Source: Rhodosporidiobolus odoratus (Eukaryota > Basidiomycota > Microbotryomycetes > Sporidiobolales > Sporidiobolaceae). Taken from it: a stretch of 64,000 nucleotides of DNA. The notes below the pieces were generated by a model. It saw nothing but the letters and a program-made list of their open reading frames with translations. It did no database searches and was not told where the DNA came from. Positions 1 to 12,109 of this stretch are shown piece by piece (within the stretch, counting starts at the first letter, position 1; each line of letters opens with the position of its first letter). The position numbers were made by a program, and so were the translations under genes. The stretch covers positions 124,001 through 188,000 of the forward strand of contig JAOANU010000023.1 in NCBI GenBank assembly GCA_034387635.1. The letters run 5' to 3'.

Positions 1-3000
1 CGAAAAACCTTCCCGGAGTGTCCCACCTCGCCAAAAACTGAACCGCCTTTTCCGCGCCGATTCCATTGACCCTTTGAACCATGCTCGCGAACTGAGTTTT
101 CAGAGTGAGGGCGGCGTCGGGTTTGTTGAGGGCGGAAAAGGAGGCGTAGGTTGGGAGGTAGCGGGTTGCGTTGGTTAGAGGGGAGGTGCGCAGGTGGGAT
201 TGGAGGGAGAGGTAGGTTTGACGGTCTATCAGCGAGTCGGGGATGATGTGAAGAGGGGAACCCTGCGAGCATAGCATAGACGAGGTCTCGACTTGTCAGT
301 CCGTCATTCGGGATCGGAGAGAGAGCAGGACCCGGAACGCACCTCATACTCCTCCGCCATGACTTTGGTTCGGTTTTTGAGCCAGTTGATCGTGTCGGCG
401 ATGTTGGCGCTCTCGTGAACGAAGAAGCCATCGTTGACTTGGAGTTGGGATTTGCACGTCCAGATTTGTTTGCCAAATTTCTCGTCTGTTTTGATCGAGG
501 TAAAATGTAGATCATGTATCATGACAGCGTGGAGAGGACCGATGCAAGCGAAGGGTCAGCGTGATGGAAGTACTAGAGGAGAAGGGGAAGACGCACATTG
601 CGCGGCGGTGTCGTACTTCTCGATCAAGTAGATGCGGTTCGAAATGCCCGAATCCTTGTACCGGAACTATATTTCCAGATCACGCACGCAAGCACCATTA
701 GCCTAGTCCTTCTCCCTGGAGTACGAGAACCGACGAAAAGCGGGAACGTGCCTTCTGCCCAACATACCTCCCATCAATGATACTCGAACAAAGATCATCC
801 AACCTCTTCCTCTCGACAATCGCATCCAACACGACATCCCCCCCTTCCCCCTTGTCCATCGGTCGATCCTTGTCCCAATCCCACCTCCTAGCAACCCAAA
901 CCATATCCCCCAAAACCAACATTCTCCTCTCAGTCCTCACGCCCAACTGTTCCATCTTGTCACACAACTCTACTCTCTTTCCTGCTTCTCGAGTTCCTTC
1001 GCGAGAGTCGACGATGAGGATTACTTTGAACGAGTGGGCGGGCCAGATGGTTGGAGTGAAGGAGGGGGGGACGTAGGTAGAGGGAATTAGGTGAGAGGTG
1101 ACGGGGTCGAGGGGGTGACGGTTGATTATTAGGCCTTTGTGTGTGCTGGATGAGGCAGTGAGAGGCGCGTCGAAGGAGGTGTAGAGCGGAGCGGTGGTGG
1201 AGGTTGAGCGGGGGAAAGAGTGAGCGGAAGAAGGGGGTCGTGCAGCTGGGGTCGTATTTGCTGATGGGCGGGCAGGTGCAGTCGCAGCAGACGTAGAAGT
1301 AGGTCGCGAAGTTGGTTTCGAGGCGACGGCAAGAGCAGTCGATGCGGAAGCTGAGTTCGAAGTCATTTGAGAAGGTCGACTCTTCCTTGCCCCCGATGCC
1401 GATGCCGCCTCGTCAACACTCCCGCCAGCAGGAATGGCAGCCGCCATCTCATCCACCACAGTCTGTTCCGCACCCAACCTCCTAACCTCCTTGGGCGCCT
1501 CATACATCTCCTCCGCCCTTCTCTTCCTATTAGGTTCCCTAAACCCAGCCAACAAACTCTTGACTGGATCCAGTCGTTCTTTCTCCTTCTCACCGTGTCC
1601 CCTTCCAGTCGCTTCTCCCTTATGACCGCCACCGCCACCGACCTCCACAGCTACTCCAGGAAACCCAGGCGCCCTAACCGCCCCCACCCTCTCCCTCATA
1701 TACGCCGTCTTGGTCTTTCCCCCAGGCAATTCCTTCCCAGGTGGTCGCACCAACACCAACGAGGAGGGCCGAACGAGCCCACGGACCATGGCGTGCAGGT
1801 CTTGAGCTAGGCGGTATTCGATTCGGTAGAGGGTTTCAAAAGGGGGCGTGGAGGTTTGGGAGACTTCGGCCAGGTGACGATGGGGGGTACGGGCGTCGTC
1901 TGAAGAACGGAGGAGAATGGGTGGAAGGCGAAGGAGGAACATGAGTACGAGAAAAGGATCTGAAGGTAAAAATGAAAGACGTACTTTCAGTCAGGTAATA
2001 GTATCCGAAGGCTGAGTCTGCGGGGCAAACAGGCGGAGCCACGAACCATGCACGAGTCAGTCCTGACTCCCCTAGCTTGCTTCAAAGTCCGACGACGTAC
2101 CAACGTTCATAACCCCACCAACATTCTCCTCAACCTCCCTCGCATGCTTGTTCTTCGCAGCGGCGTACATCCCGCTCGCCGCCTTCCTCCCGTCCATCCC
2201 GGTCCCTCCTCCCCCGCCTCCGATTGCGGCATCTACTCCTTCGACAGACTGTCCATGTCTCGCCAACGCCGCCTCTCCGGCTGCTCGTCTCGCGACCGCC
2301 GCCGGATCCAGATCCCTCGCTCCTGCTCTTCGAGGTGGAGCTGATGACGAGGAAGGGGAGGAGGATGACATGGCCTGTTGAGACAAAGACAGAGATTCCC
2401 TCATAGCCTGCCTCAGTTGCGCTTGAAACTCAGCTTCTTCATCCCGGTGTCCCCCATCTGCTCCTCCTCCTTCCCCTCCTTGGCCTTGATCTTCTTCGCC
2501 CGCTTGAGCAGCAGGGATCTTGAGAAAATCAGGTGTAACTTCCCTCCTCCTCCCTCCCATTCCAAGGGTTGCGGCATGAATCCCATCCGGTGGACGAATC
2601 CCACTCCCCGGTCCTCCGATGATCATAGGTGGAGGTCGAGGTCTCTTTCCCCCGACTACCCCTCCCCCTGGTCCTCCTGATCCTGCTCCTCCGCTTCGCA
2701 GGTTATCCAATCCGCTGAACAAATCCCCCACTCCATCTCCACCTCCACCTCCACTACTCGGGTGTCCCCCTCCGCCACCCCCAGCCCCTCTCATCCCACT
2801 ACTCGAAGGGTGCGCAGCAGAGGAGGATGAAGTAGGAGGTGCAGGTTTATGCAACCCCACTCCAGCGGCGGGAGCCAATTTCTCGGCGAGAGAGTAACCG
2901 GATGGAGTAAGGGCGTATTTGGCTGGTCGTCGGTTGTCGGTGGTGACGAGGTTTTTGCCAGTCACTGCGGAAGCGAGTAGTTGTGTGAGTGAGAGGAGAG

Positions 3001-4140
3001 AGAGGGGAGTAGAGGAGAGAGAAGGGTGGAAGAAGGGAAGGATGGTGATTAGAGGACATGGAAAAGAAAGAGCCAGAAAAAAGGAAGACAAGGAAGCTCA
3101 CGCGTCTTCATCCCATTCCAAGCACTGTAGCTAAACGCCCCACCACCCTGAACCTGACCCCCTCTCATCGCCGTTCCCGTCTCAAACGGCGCAGTCGAAT
3201 ACTCGGATCCAACGTCCATGATCCTCTGTTTCGTCGTCCAGCTCTCCCGTTCCTCAAAGGTGCAGCAGAGGTAGAGCGCGAGGAGAATGGCGTAGGATCC
3301 GGAGGATTGGCGAGGGATGTAGGTACGTTCTTTCTTTTCGCCTGACTTGTTAGGTTTGCTTTTGGGTTTGGCTTTGCCTTTGCCTTTTCCTCCTTGATCC
3401 CCTTCGTCGTCCTCGCCTTCCTCTTCCTCGTCGTCTCCCTCATTCCAAGCATGTCCATCAGGATGAACCTGGAATCCCAATCCCCCTCCGACCGCTGCTC
3501 CACCCACCGCTCCTGCCGCACCTGTTCCTGAGCCGGAAGCGACCGCCCCCCTTTCCGCCGCCGCAGGAAGATCAACTCCCATAGCCTTCAACCTCCTCGC
3601 ATACCTCGGATCATCCTCTGGAGCTTGGTCGGTTTCCGCCTGGGCGCGTTTCCGAGAAGGACCGACGGGTGCGAATTTGGGTTTCGGTTTCGATGGGTTC
3701 GGGGCGGCTTTAGCGTTCGAGCGAGGTTTGCTCGGGGAGGGAGCTGTTGAGAAGAGCGGGACAGAGTTAGTGGGGGAGACGAATTGGGGGAGGAGCGGGA
3801 GGAGCGCGAACCGCGGTCGGGCATCTCTGTTCCGTCGTGTTCGCACTGCTCTTTTAAGCGTTTTGTGAGGTGGGCGACTACCTTTGGTCCTACGCCTGTG
3901 AGTTGTAGAGCTTCATCTGGATGGGTGAAGGGGATTGGACAGCAGCGGAGGGAATTGGCGGCCTGTGGGCGTACCAGAAAGGATGTCAACATGAAGACGA
4001 CGAGGCAGAGGAGACGGGGGAGAGAAGAGTACCTTTTTGTAGGATTGGACGGCTTTTTCGCCCCTCTCATCTGCTTTGTCTACGAGTTGCTGTACCCATT
4101 CCACCCATTGAGGGTTGCCGGGTTGGAGTCGAGGTGGCAT
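1..4140 (-). CDS. MUS81: MUS81-type crossover junction endonuclease, 3' end off window
   Basis: Catalytic subunit of the MUS81-EME1 structure-specific nuclease, which cuts branched DNA in the nucleus. The N-terminal helical region has GNPQWVEW and a KADERGEKAVQSYKK stretch just after an ATG at 4140; an earlier in-frame ATG at 4359 looks like upstream sequence. Then come a helix-hairpin-helix (LTGVGPKVVAHLTKRL, near 3900), a winged-helix domain (YIPRQSSGSYAILLAL, later SAWNGMKT and KYALTPSGYSLAEKL, 3330-2880), a very long Gly/Ser/Pro linker (2870-1950), and the ERCC4 nuclease domain with VDSREG and the catalytic ERKRLDD (1020-800). The downstream exons YLIEKYD and GKQIWTCKSQLQVNDGFFV and the C-terminal hairpin region (RVNGIGAEKAV, near 50) follow. 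The frame is still open at base 1. Several introns separate these blocks. The linker carries a UIM-like motif near 2370-2445. Confidence 0.93.
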
Positions 4141-4382
4141 GGGTTGGAAGAGAGATCGAGACAGGTGAGGGTTGGGGAGGGTGTCGAACACCTCAAGAAG
4201 CGCCGGGAGTGGGTGGTGAAGGTGTATCCAAGCTGCTTGACTAGTCTGATGGGGTACTTGGCTCGACGGGGTCAGAGTTGAAGGAACGTCTTGAACGAGT
4301 TTATGTAGGAGAGAGAGTTGAACGCGTTTCCACTTCCGCAACTTGATCTGACAGCTCATCTACACTATAGACGCTATCTATA

Positions 4383-6143
4383 ATGTCCTCTCAAGAGCCC
4401 AACCTCGACGAGATCTACGCGTTCGCTGTCCAGTTGGCCAAGGACGCCGGACAACTGATCCTCGATGGCAGCAACAAACGATCTCAACCTGCAACTACAA
4501 CGACTACTGCAGAGAACAGTGTACAGACAAAGAAGAACAGGGTGGACCGTAAGCCCCCCTCCTTTGTCCTCCCTCGTCTGTCCCTGTCACACCTGACCTT
4601 TTCACCGCCCCACTTGCTCTCCCGACTTTCGCTCAAAACAGTGGTTACCGAAACAGACCAATCCGTTGAAAAGTTCATCAAAGAACGCATTGCACAAACC
4701 TACCCCGACTTCAAATTCATCGGAGAAGAGAGTTTCGCTGGAGGGGAAAGGGTCGAGTTGACGGATGAACCCACTTTCATCGTGGATCCCATTGACGGCA
4801 CCACCAACTTTGTACGCCGTCCAATTTCACTCTGCACCTTCGAGACAAGCTCCCTGACTGACGCCGTCGTGTCTCCCGCTTCCCGCTCCAGGTGCACGGT
4901 CTCGACTTTGTGCGTCTCCTTTTCGCTTCGCCATCCAGGCTTGTGGTCTCGATTCCCCCCGGGTTCTTCGCTCGTTACCTTCTCACTGTGCTGACAACAG
5001 TGCCTCACCACAGGTCTGCTGCTCAATCGGCTTTACTTACAAGCAAATCCCCGTAATCGGGTACGTTTCCCTCCGTCTCTCCGCTGACGGTCTTCGAGTC
5101 AACCCCTCGACCTCTTGCCATCGACCGGGATTTTCGTCCCCCGGCGTACTGACCTTGACCATCACCTTCCACCCACCTACAGCGTAATCTACAACCCCTT
5201 CCTCTCTCACCTCTACCACGCCCTAACCTCCCACGGAGCCTACCGCACCAACACCCTAACCTCCCTCACCCAGCGCCTCCCCCTCGCTCCTCCTCTGCCA
5301 CTCGCAAGCCTCGGAGACGCAGTCATCGGAGTGGAATGGGGCAGTGATAGGAGTAAGAAGGTGGTTGAAAAGAAGGGGAGGACGTTTATGAGGCTTGCGG
5401 GGGATGGAAGAGAGGGGGAGGTCGAGGGGGGTGTTATGGCCCATAGTTTGAGGAGTGTCGGGTGCGTTGCTGACCTTCTCCTTCCTCTTCCCGCCGCTTC
5501 CCTACTTTCTTCTTGCGCTGAGACCGGTGCGGCCGCGTTGGCCGGCTTCGACTCTGATACTTATTTTCCTTCTGCCCATATGTATCGTACAGATCTGCCG
5601 CCCTCAACTACTCGATGGTAGCCTGTGGTCAACTCGACCTGTACTGGGAAATCGGATGCTGGTCGTGCGTCGTCTCCTTCGTACCTTTCTCCCCAGGCTT
5701 GCTCTCTTGTCATATACGTCGAGCCGCGCACTTACCCCATCCATTCATCAATGACGCGTTCAGATGGGACGTCTGCGCCGGAACGGTCATCGCCCGAGAA
5801 GCAGGTGGAAAAGTTTACGGTTCGTCTCACGCCTTCCTTGTTCCCCCTCTCCCTCCTCGAGTTTCTCGCACGCACTCATCCCGCTCCCCTGCACTTCTCT
5901 TCGCCCCTCGTACGGTCCCCCTGCAAAACCGACTTCCCTTCCTCCCTCACCTCCTCACACTCGATCTTCCTCTCAGGTAAATCCGGCACCCCCTTCCAAC
6001 CTCAAGACCTTATGGGTCACCATTTCTTTGTCGTCCGTGCGATTGCCGATACGGTTGATGAGAAGGGGGAGGTGGTGGAGAAGGGGGAGGAAGGGCAGGA
6101 TAGGATTGCGAGGAGGTTTTTTGAGGTGGCTGAGGAGTATTGA
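4383..6143 (+). CDS. Inositol monophosphatase family enzyme
   Basis: Mg-dependent phosphatase that releases inositol from inositol-1-phosphate; cytosolic in characterised fungi. The motifs appear in order across about six exons: VVTETDQSVEKF, GEES (metal-binding Glu), DPIDGTTNFVHG after splicing (the metal-binding Asp loop), VCCSIGFTYKQIPVIG, VIYNPF, and near the end WDVCAGTVIAREAGGKVYG. Splices include 4549/4642 and the join giving CWSWDVCAG at about 5761. The ATG at 4383 is 242 bp from the divergent MUS81 start, so both probably use one short promoter region. The stop is TGA at 6141-6143. The family also includes QutG-like and 3'-phosphoadenosine phosphatases, but the WDVCAG and DPIDGTTNF spacing fits true IMPases best. 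Confidence 0.93.
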
Positions 6144-6784
6144 GCAGGGGGATGATCAGAAGAGGATGGGTTGGAAGACTGAAGTATAGGTGAACGATCG
6201 TCTACTCAAGTCAGGCGAGAGCAGCGCGTCTGAGCCTCTGAGCGCCTTGTGATAGTGGCAGCTCCTTCATGAGGGAAGTGACAGAGGTTGACGCGGGAAA
6301 CAGGAGTGGCGCGAGTGAGTGGTCTGTCGGGCCGCCTACATTGTACTGCTGCTGACGCTCGAGAAGGCTTCGGGTGTGAATGAGCTGATCGACAGGAGAT
6401 GCTAGGGATCGGAGGGGACGTGACTTTTCCTCCTGCCCTCCTGTCCTCCGTTCTTCACCATCTCCTCACCTTGAGCATGCAGAAACAGCTGGGTCCGAGC
6501 AGTGGATGTGCATGCACGTCGTCAGACCCTCGGCTTGGCATCTCGTACGATGTTGACTGACGCCGCCCGGACTATTCAAGTTTTTCCCATCATGCCGATT
6601 CCGGTTCGAGCCAGGTCAGTCATGTCCTGTCGGAGCCGGTGGGAGAGAGTATAACAGCCGTCGACGCCTGCCCTCTGCTCTCTCTTTCCTTCACATCACC
6701 CTCAGCTTCCCTCCACTTCTCTTCTATAACGCTCTCTCCCTCTTCACGTCTTTTCTTACCATCCCCACACTCGTTACTATTACT
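6144..6784. other. Intergenic, promoter side of Rds1-like gene A
   Basis: About 640 bp between the IMPase stop and the Rds1-like start. The last 100 bp are strongly pyrimidine-rich (CT tracts), as is common just upstream of basidiomycete start codons. No supported ORF, RNA gene or repeat is seen. Confidence 0.5.
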
Positions 6785-8284
6785 ATGCGCTCCACCCTCG
6801 CTTTCATCGCCCTCGCCGCTGCCGCCGTCAACGCTGCACCCGCTCCTACCTCGGAGCTTCAGCAGATGAAGCGCGACATTATCAACCGGATGAGCAACCA
6901 CAAGCTCGGCAAGCGCCAGTCGGTCACCACCGGTGGTGCGTTGTTCTCCTTCTCCTTCAACGCGTCGCCCTTGCTGATCGGTGTTTGTTTGCCCTCCTCC
7001 TTCAGCCGACGATGTTACCATCCTTAACTTTGCTCTTACCCTTGAGCACCTCGAGGCCAAGTTCTACGCTGATGGTCAGTCTCTCCTGCTTCCTGTCGCT
7101 AATTTTCCCGTGACTGACCTTGTGCTCGTGCCCTTGCAGCCATCTCCCGCTTCAACGCCTCGGCTTTCGAGTCTGCCGGTTACCCCGGTGTTTACGACGT
7201 CGTCAAGCAGGTCGGCGCCGACGAGCAAGCCCACGTCGAGTTCCTCACCACCGCTCTCTCTGCTGCCGGTGCCACCCCCGTCGAGGCTTGCAACTACACC
7301 TTCCCGGGTGCCGACGATGTCAAGGGCTTCCTTGGTCTCTCGCAGGTTGTTGAGAACGTCGGCGTGGCTGCTTACCTTGGTACGTTGCTTGATGCTTTTC
7401 CCTCCCTTCTTGGTCTTCGGTAATTGACTTTACGCTCGTCCGTGTCTGCAGGCGCCGCTGGCTCGATCAACAACACGGCTTACCTGACCGCCGCTGGCTC
7501 GATTCTTACTGTCGAGGCCCGCCACGCCGCCGCCATCCAGTTCATCCACGGCTACCAGCCTGCTTCCCAGCCCTCAGGTGCGCTTCTGTCCCACCCAGCT
7601 CTTCTGCTTCATCGTGCTGACACACTGCGCCTCCCATCTCTTTCTCTTTAGACACTCCCCTCTCTGCCTCGAACATCGTCACCATCGTCTCTCCCTTCTT
7701 CACCTCTTGCCCGTCTGGCTCTGCCCCTACTATCCCCGGCAACCCTGCTCTCAACGTGACCACCGCTGCCCCTGCTATCGGCAAGCGTCTCGAGTTGGTT
7801 CCGTCCAACTCTTCCGTCATTGAGGGCAAGGACACTGTCTACTGTGGCTTTGCTTCGTGAGTCTTCTTTGCCTTTCCTTCCGTCGGCGGCCGCCTTGACG
7901 ATAACCGGACCACCGAAGTTGACCTTCCCAACTCTCCTTTCCACCCTCCGCAGCGGCCTCGCCTCTGCCTTCTCCACCTACGAGAACGGCTCCTGCGACA
8001 TCCCTTCGCAAAACATCACCGCCGGCCAAGCCTATGTCCTCCTGACCACTGGCCCCTCCCTCCTCGCCGACTCGATCCTCGCCGGTCCGGCCATCCTCTC
8101 GCTCGACACCGCCAACCTCACCGTCGGTCCCTTCGACGGCGCCGCTGCTTCTGGTACCGCCGGTGCCAAGCACGCTGTTGCTACCGGGGCCAATGACGCG
8201 ACTAACTCGGGGGCTGCGTCGGTCAAGATGGGTCTTGCGGGCGCTGCTGTCGCCGCTTTCGGGGTGCTTGGCCTTGTCTTCTAG
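6785..8284 (+). CDS. Secreted Rds1/ferritin-like domain protein, copy A, probable GPI anchor
   Basis: About 380 residues over seven or so exons. It begins with a signal peptide (MRSTLAFIALAAAAVNAAPA), then a short pro-region ending in a dibasic Kex2-type site (LGKR|QSVTT). The ferritin-like domain (PF13668 type) follows, with ILNFALTLEHLEAKFYAD, GADEQAHVEFL, VEACNYTFP and VEARHAAAIQFIHGY; the E/H residues match the four-helix metal-site pattern of this family. The C-terminal part has N-glycosylation sequons and ends in a hydrophobic tail (MGLAGAAVAAFGVLGLVF), which suggests a GPI anchor. Related S. pombe rds1 is stress- and nutrient-responsive; enzymatic activity is unknown. A paralog (copy B) lies at 39891-41441. 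Confidence 0.88.
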
Positions 8285-8923
8285 GGACCTAGCTCGACCT
8301 CCTTCCCCTCTCGCCGGTGCATCACCGCCATTTTTTCGCTTTCTATACTTGTTCCCGTCGTCGTTACTCTGGTTCTCTTTGCATTTTGAGTCGCAGCAGC
8401 GTTTGCCGCCTTTCCGCGAGATTGCCTAGTCACGTACGTCTCGATGGGGCGACCAGCTTCGCTCCAGTTCTCCGCGCGTTCACCACACGGAGACTGGAGA
8501 GAATATTTGCGAAGCCCTGCGGGCTCATGCTGCTGCTATCCCTCTGCCCGTTCCGCATCTGCGCCCAGGGACACGCAGTAACCTCCAGGTCTTGTAGAGC
8601 CCAGCTGGGTGCACGCGGACTCACGCACGCGACGAGCGACCGCCAGCTGCTTCCTCTTTTCACCCTCCGGCACATCTCTAAAAGGCTTCGTCGTTCATTT
8701 CCTCCTCGTTTCCGCCGGTCCCACCACCGTTCACGATGCTCTGAGCTCTCATTTCTTCTCTTGTCCCGTGTTCCCGCTCGCCCAACTAGACATCTGACTG
8801 GCCGAAAAAGCTTGCTGCTTGTGTATGTGCAGGACAATGCATCAATCCCAAATGTGCGACACATGGCAGCGCAATAGGCTTTCTCGCACGGTCGCGAACA
8901 GACCGCTCGCCTCCCCGAAGAAC
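8285..8923. other. Intergenic between Rds1-like A and ATP1 3' end
   Basis: About 640 bp between two convergent genes. ORFs here have no recognisable content. I see no RNA gene. Confidence 0.45.
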
Positions 8924-9027
8924 ATTGAGAAAGAAACACCATAATTTTTTGCCTTTTCACCTCGCACGCCAAACCCACCCACCTCCGTCATGCACAGCGA
9001 CACACTTTCTCGCGCACTACAAAACAA

Positions 9028-9028
9028 C

Positions 9029-9059
<31 letters not shown>
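9028..9059. repeat. (GA)n microsatellite in ATP1 3' flank
   Basis: An uninterrupted GA dinucleotide run just downstream of the ATP1 stop on the complementary strand. The same run, as (CT)n and with slightly different length, recurs near 13023-13052 in the duplicated ATP1 fragment, which marks the two flanks as copies of each other. Confidence 0.9.
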
Positions 9060-9062
<3 letters not shown>

Positions 9063-9129
9063 GAGAAAAGTGCGCCGCCTCGCCCGCCATATCTATCCTT
9101 CACACCGCTCCGATCGACTCGTCTACCAT

Positions 9130-10093
9130 TTAGGCAGAGACGAAAGAGGAGACGTGCTCCTGAACGGTCTTCTTGAGCTCGGCGTCGAGTTCTTCCAAAG
9201 TCACAAAGTCAGCACAGAGCAGGTGGAAGGAGAACCGAGAGAAAGACTCACCCGGGGTCATGGTACCCTGGTTGACCTTCTCCAAGAGCTGCTGGTTCGC
9301 CTTAAGGGCAGCCTTGAAGGAAGCCTCCCACTCACCGATCTCTACAAGACACGCAGGGATGACCGTGATCAGTACTGTGCGAGGACAAGAGGGAACAGCA
9401 AGTGAATGTGAAAAACGTACTGTCGACAGGGACACGGTCGAGGAGACCGTTGACACCGGCGTAGATGATGGGGACCTGAACCTCAATGGGGAGGGGCTGG
9501 CTGTGAAGCTCGACAGGAAGGGTGGAGGAGGCGGGCAAGGCGGAGGGAGAAGGGTGAAAAAAGTGGTAAAAATGGATTAGTCGAAGTCGGAGGGGACAAA
9601 GGCAAGTTCGAGTACAAAAATCCGTCAGCATGCGGCTTTGCAGTTTGAGGCATGTGAAAAGCAATACGCACTACTGGCCTTGCTTCAGGAGCTCAGTGAG
9701 ACGCGAACCACGGTTAAGGAGGAAACGAGTGGAAGCGTCAAGGTCGGAACCGAACTGGGCGAAGGCCGCAACATCACGGTACTGCGCGAGGTAGAGCTTG
9801 AGGGAACCGGCGACCGCCTTCATGACCTGTGGAGCGTCGTGTCATAGTTAGTACGCGCGTGCTGATTCGAGAGGTCGTATGAGGGAGACGAGACGAACCT
9901 TGGTCTGGGCAGAAGATCCGACACGCGAGACCGAAAGACCGACGTTGATGGCGGGGCGGACACCCTTGAAGAAGAGCTCAGCCTCCAAGAAGATCTGGCC
10001 GTCACTGCAAGCGAGAAGAGAAAACAACAGGGAGAAAAAACCGGCAAAGTCAGTCTCGCCCCTACTTCTCGCAAAGGACGGGAGAAGACGAAC

Positions 10094-10125
<32 letters not shown>

Positions 10126-11490
10126 AGAGACATCACCACCCTGGGTCTCGATGACGGGGAGGGCAGTGAGGGAACCGCCTCCGTGCTTGTCGGAAAGCTT
10201 GGCGGAGCGCTCGAGGAGACGAGAGTGGAGGTAGAAGACGTCTCCGGGGTAGGCCTCACGTCCAGGAGGACGACGGAGCAGGAGGGACATCTGACGGTAG
10301 GCGACGGCCTGCTTGGACAAGTCGTCGTAGATAATGAGGGCGTGCTTGCCGTTGTCGCGGAACCACTCGCCGATGGCGGTACCGGCGAAGGGAGCGAGGT
10401 ACTGAAGGGGAGCGGCCTCGGAGGCAGTGGCGGCGACAATGATGGAGTACTTGAGGGCGTCGTTCTCCTCAAGGGTCTGCACGAGCTGGGCGACAGTCGA
10501 ACGCTTCTGGCCAACGGCGACGTAGATGCAGTAAAGCTTCTTCTTGTCGTCGTTGCCGTCGTTCCACCTCTTCTGGTTGAGGATGGTGTCGATGGCGACA
10601 GCGGTCTTACCGGTCTGACGGTCACCGATGATCAGCTCACGCTGACCACGGCCGATGGGAACCATCGCGTCGACCGACTTGAGACCGGTAAGCATAGGCT
10701 CCTTGACGGAGGTTCGGGGAAGGACACCCGGGGCCTTGACCTGGGCACGGCGGCGCTCAGCGGCCTCGATGGGGCCCTTGCCGTCGATGGGGTTACCGAG
10801 CGCGTCAACGACGCGACCGAGCATGGCGGGGCCGACGGGGATGTCGACAATGTTACCGGTACGCTTGACCGTGTCGCCCTCTCGGCTGGACAAGGGAGAC
10901 TCGGGTCAGTATAGTGGGGGAAAGGGGAGAAAGTGGCGGAAGAAGAAAAGTATACGCACATCTCGCGGTCGTTACCGAAGATGGTAACACCGACGTTGTC
11001 AGCCTCCAAGTTCAAGCACATGCCGCGAACGCCCGACGCGAACTCAACCATCTCCTCGGCTGCACATTGATACCCTCGTCAGTACCAGGTCGATGCCACA
11101 TTTCACTCGTCCCGGCGTACCCTGAACGTTGCGGAGACCGTAGACACTGCATAAGCAATATGTTAGTACGCGCCTTGGCAGGACTCAAGAGGGAATGTAC
11201 ATACCGAGCGATACCATCACCAATGGTAAGGACGCGGCCAGTCTCCTGGACGTCAGCACCGGCGTTTGCGCCAGAGATGCGGCTCTCGAGGATGGAAGAA
11301 ACCTCAGAGGCGGCGGCCTTGGCGGTAGCGTAGCCACGGGCAGCGGCTGGGCGCTGTGGAGGAGAGGGTGGGAGCAGCTTGTCAGTGCTCGAGTTGACAG
11401 CCTCTCGACGTCGCGAGGGTATGGGTGGAAAGGTGAGCTCACGGCAGCAGCCTTAGCGGAGAGCTGAGCGAGACGGAGAGAGCGGTGCAT
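9130..11490 (-). CDS. ATP1: Mitochondrial F1-ATP synthase subunit alpha
   Basis: Alpha subunit of the F1 sector, imported into the mitochondrial matrix. The ATG at 11490 gives an N-terminal presequence ([16 protein letters not shown]). Downstream exons carry [45 protein letters not shown], the Walker A loop [39 protein letters not shown], the Walker B-like [55 protein letters not shown], the [17 protein letters not shown] region, and a C-terminal exon ending SFVSA. Around ten short introns. The exon with [20 protein letters not shown] (9690-9830) is present here but missing from the inverted pseudogene at 12416-13160. Confidence 0.97.
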
Positions 11491-11635
11491 GATGGTGCAG
11501 CCTGTGAGGGAGGAGGGAGGGAGGAGGAAGAGGGTGGGCGTGGCAACCCAGCGGATCACCCCGAAGCTTTTCTTCCCCGTTTCTCGTCCCGCTCATCGCT
11601 CTTTCCAGGCGGTACTCAGCCAGAAAAGCGCAGCA

Positions 11636-12109
11636 ATGCCGTATCAAGACATACCAGCCAGATCCGGCGCAATAACGCGATCTCTCCACCTTCGACGGCA
11701 CTTCTCTTGCAATCCGTCACATTCGTCCACCTCCCTCCATCGCCATGTCCCGAGCCGCCGGAAAACTGCCCAACCCGCTGCAGTACTCGATAGCTCGTCA
11801 GACTCGGAGGCGCGACCCAAAGAACCGCCTGGTCGCCCTTCACTGGCTGTCGAAGCGGCGTTACCCCATCGTACGCCTCACCAGATCCTACACGATCCGA
11901 CAGCCCGAACGGTCGCCCAGGACCAGCATCCTCAATCAACTGAACGCTAACGCGTCCTCCGGCTGCCGAGAAACTCGGCGTGACGCCAGCAGCGCACTTC
12001 GCACACTTCTCCTTTTCTAGACCGTCCTGGGCGGCACGATCGATTGCGTCCGCCGAATGGGACACGAGCCAAGGGTTCAAGTCGAATCCTGCTACGTGTG
12101 GCAGCTAGA
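11636..12109 (+). CDS. Possible small gene, unrecognised
   Basis: Weak call. An ATG at 11636 opens a frame of about 100 codons with an Arg/Ser-rich, acid-poor start (ITRSLHLRRHFS) that resembles a mitochondrial presequence. If a 58-nt intron is removed (from GTCGCC near 11913 to GAG near 11970, with a CTAAC branch-like site), the frame continues through VTPAAHFAHFSFSRPSWAAR to a TAG at 12107-12109. Neither splice site is strong. It is divergent to ATP1, 146 bp from its start. The opposite strand also has an open frame here, without an ATG. I do not recognise the product. The remaining 300 bp up to 12415 show nothing. Confidence 0.22.

Noticed and set aside
698..1942. Plus-strand ORFs opposite MUS81, RPN7 and the BTB gene as separate genes
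   Set aside because: They mirror GC-rich coding sequence of recognised proteins on the other strand and show no motif of their own.
8430..8978. Long overlapping ORFs on both strands downstream of Rds1-like A
   Set aside because: The minus-strand frame has no clear start context and neither frame has recognisable content; both appear to be chance open frames in GC-rich DNA.
12060..12100. T-arm-like sequence GGGTTCAAGTCGAATCC suggesting a tRNA
   Set aside because: The stem does not pair with a 7-base loop, no A-box or acceptor stem can be placed at the right distance on either strand, and the sequence is explained as part of a weak coding frame.
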